Position numbers and translations under genes: made by a program
In this document: positions 63,631 to 64,000 of the stretch, in pieces
How the letters are laid out: every line of letters begins with the position of its first letter
Numbering within the stretch: position 1 is the stretch's first letter
The notes under the pieces: generated by a model
The model's database searches: none
What the model was told of the DNA's origin: nothing
Seen by the model: only the letters and a program-made list of their open reading frames with translations
Source of the DNA: Prosapia bicincta
Taxonomy: Eukaryota; Arthropoda; Insecta; Hemiptera; Cercopidae
Length of the DNA: 64,000 bases
Direction: 5' to 3'
Assembly (NCBI GenBank): GCA_036971475.1
Contig: JBAIZL010000002.1
Span: 131,298,740-131,362,739 of the forward strand

Positions 63631-64000
63631 ATTTAAAAAGCATAAATAACGTAGAATCGACCATAGATCCGCATTGTGCACTTAGAATTGATCTATAATA
63701 AGTATTATAGGAGCTATCGCAATTTTCATATATTTGCTCTAAAAAAAATGCATGAATTATAGTTCATGGATTTTGCGATTTCTACAAAAAATGGATTTCT
63801 CATTTAAAAAGCATAAATAACGTAGAATCGACCATAGATTCGCATTGTGCACTTAGAATTGAACTATAATAAGTATTATAGGAGCTATGGCAATTTTCAT
63901 ATATTTGCTCTAAAAAAATGCATGAATTATAGTTCATGGATTTTGCGATTTCTACAAAAAATGGATTTCTCATTTCAAAAGCATAAATAACGTAAAATCG
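63631..64000 (+). repeat. Satellite monomers to the window edge
   Basis: Continuation matching 59530-59900 (AGATCCGC, then GCTATCGCAATTTTC, then a 7-A monomer). The last monomer is cut by the end of the window, so the array continues beyond it. Confidence 0.85.

Larger units (their letters stand above)
1..64000 (+). repeat. Satellite DNA array, 171 bp monomer, about 374 head-to-tail copies
   Basis: The motif TTATAGGAGCTATGGCAA recurs every 171 bp (for example starting at 172, 343 and 514) across the whole window, with only small indels shifting the register. The consensus monomer has about 48 G+C in 171 bases (28%). All copies read lie in the same orientation and no foreign sequence interrupts them. 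Monomers differ mostly by a few substitutions and by 1-3 bp indels. Tandem arrays of nucleosome-length, AT-rich monomers with higher-order structure are typical of eukaryotic centromeric or pericentromeric satellites; placing this one at a centromere is inference. The family is not one I recognise. Both array ends lie outside the window. Confidence 0.97.

Noticed and set aside
1..64000. Primate alpha satellite, suggested by the 171 bp monomer
   Set aside because: The monomer sequence does not resemble the alpha satellite consensus as I know it, and it is much richer in A+T. The equal length is likely convergence on nucleosome spacing.
1..64000. CRISPR array, because of very regular direct repeats
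   Set aside because: The whole 171 bp period is repeated with no unique spacers, and there are no cas genes.

Overview
The whole 64 kb window is one unbroken tandem satellite DNA array. A monomer of 171 bp (about 28% G+C by hand count of the consensus) repeats head to tail from the first base to the last, giving about 374 copies. Every copy I read lies in the same orientation. I found no unique sequence, transposon, RNA gene or credible protein gene. This points to a eukaryotic nuclear genome and to constitutive heterochromatin, most plausibly a centromere or pericentromere, although a subtelomeric or interstitial block is also possible. I do not recognise the satellite family and cannot name the organism. 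The 171 bp length equals that of primate alpha satellite, but the sequence does not resemble it.

Monomer map (position 1 = first T of TTATAGG): A8 run 37-44; dyad CATGAA/TTCATG 47-64; A6 run 82-87; variable CATTT(C/A)AAAAGCATAA block about 97-113; conserved stretch with GAATC/GATTC dyad and GTGCAC 121-148; variable GAAC/GATC at 157-160; near-palindrome CTATAATA-AG-TATTATAG spanning the monomer junction (160 to 6 of the next copy).

Layout by zone. (A) 1-7180: loosely alternating monomer types with small tandem duplications and one 1.0 kb block repeated 5.47 kb away. (B) 7181-18120: a higher-order repeat (HOR) based on a 6-monomer unit of about 1,026 bp, with 5-, 9-, 11- and 13-monomer derivatives. 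(C) 18121-26800: a 24-monomer (about 4.1 kb) tandem duplication containing a trimer HOR. (D) 26801-32265: mixed array with a 10-monomer duplication. (E) 32266-44318: a 28/29-monomer HOR in two adjacent copies, followed by a rearranged third partial copy. (F) 44319-51700: a near copy of about 28768-36500, displaced by roughly 15.0-15.6 kb. (G) 51701-56349: mosaic of fragments of E/F and new variants. (H) 56350-64000: nested recent duplications of 6, 17 and 7 monomers.

No genes act together here. What the window records is a history of unequal exchange at many scales: shared private mutations define the duplicated blocks, and chimeric monomers mark several breakpoints. The short reading frames of 64-77 codons are by-products of indels in the satellite. 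All duplication boundaries were found by eye from marker mutations and are usually good to a fraction of a monomer; percent identities were not computed.
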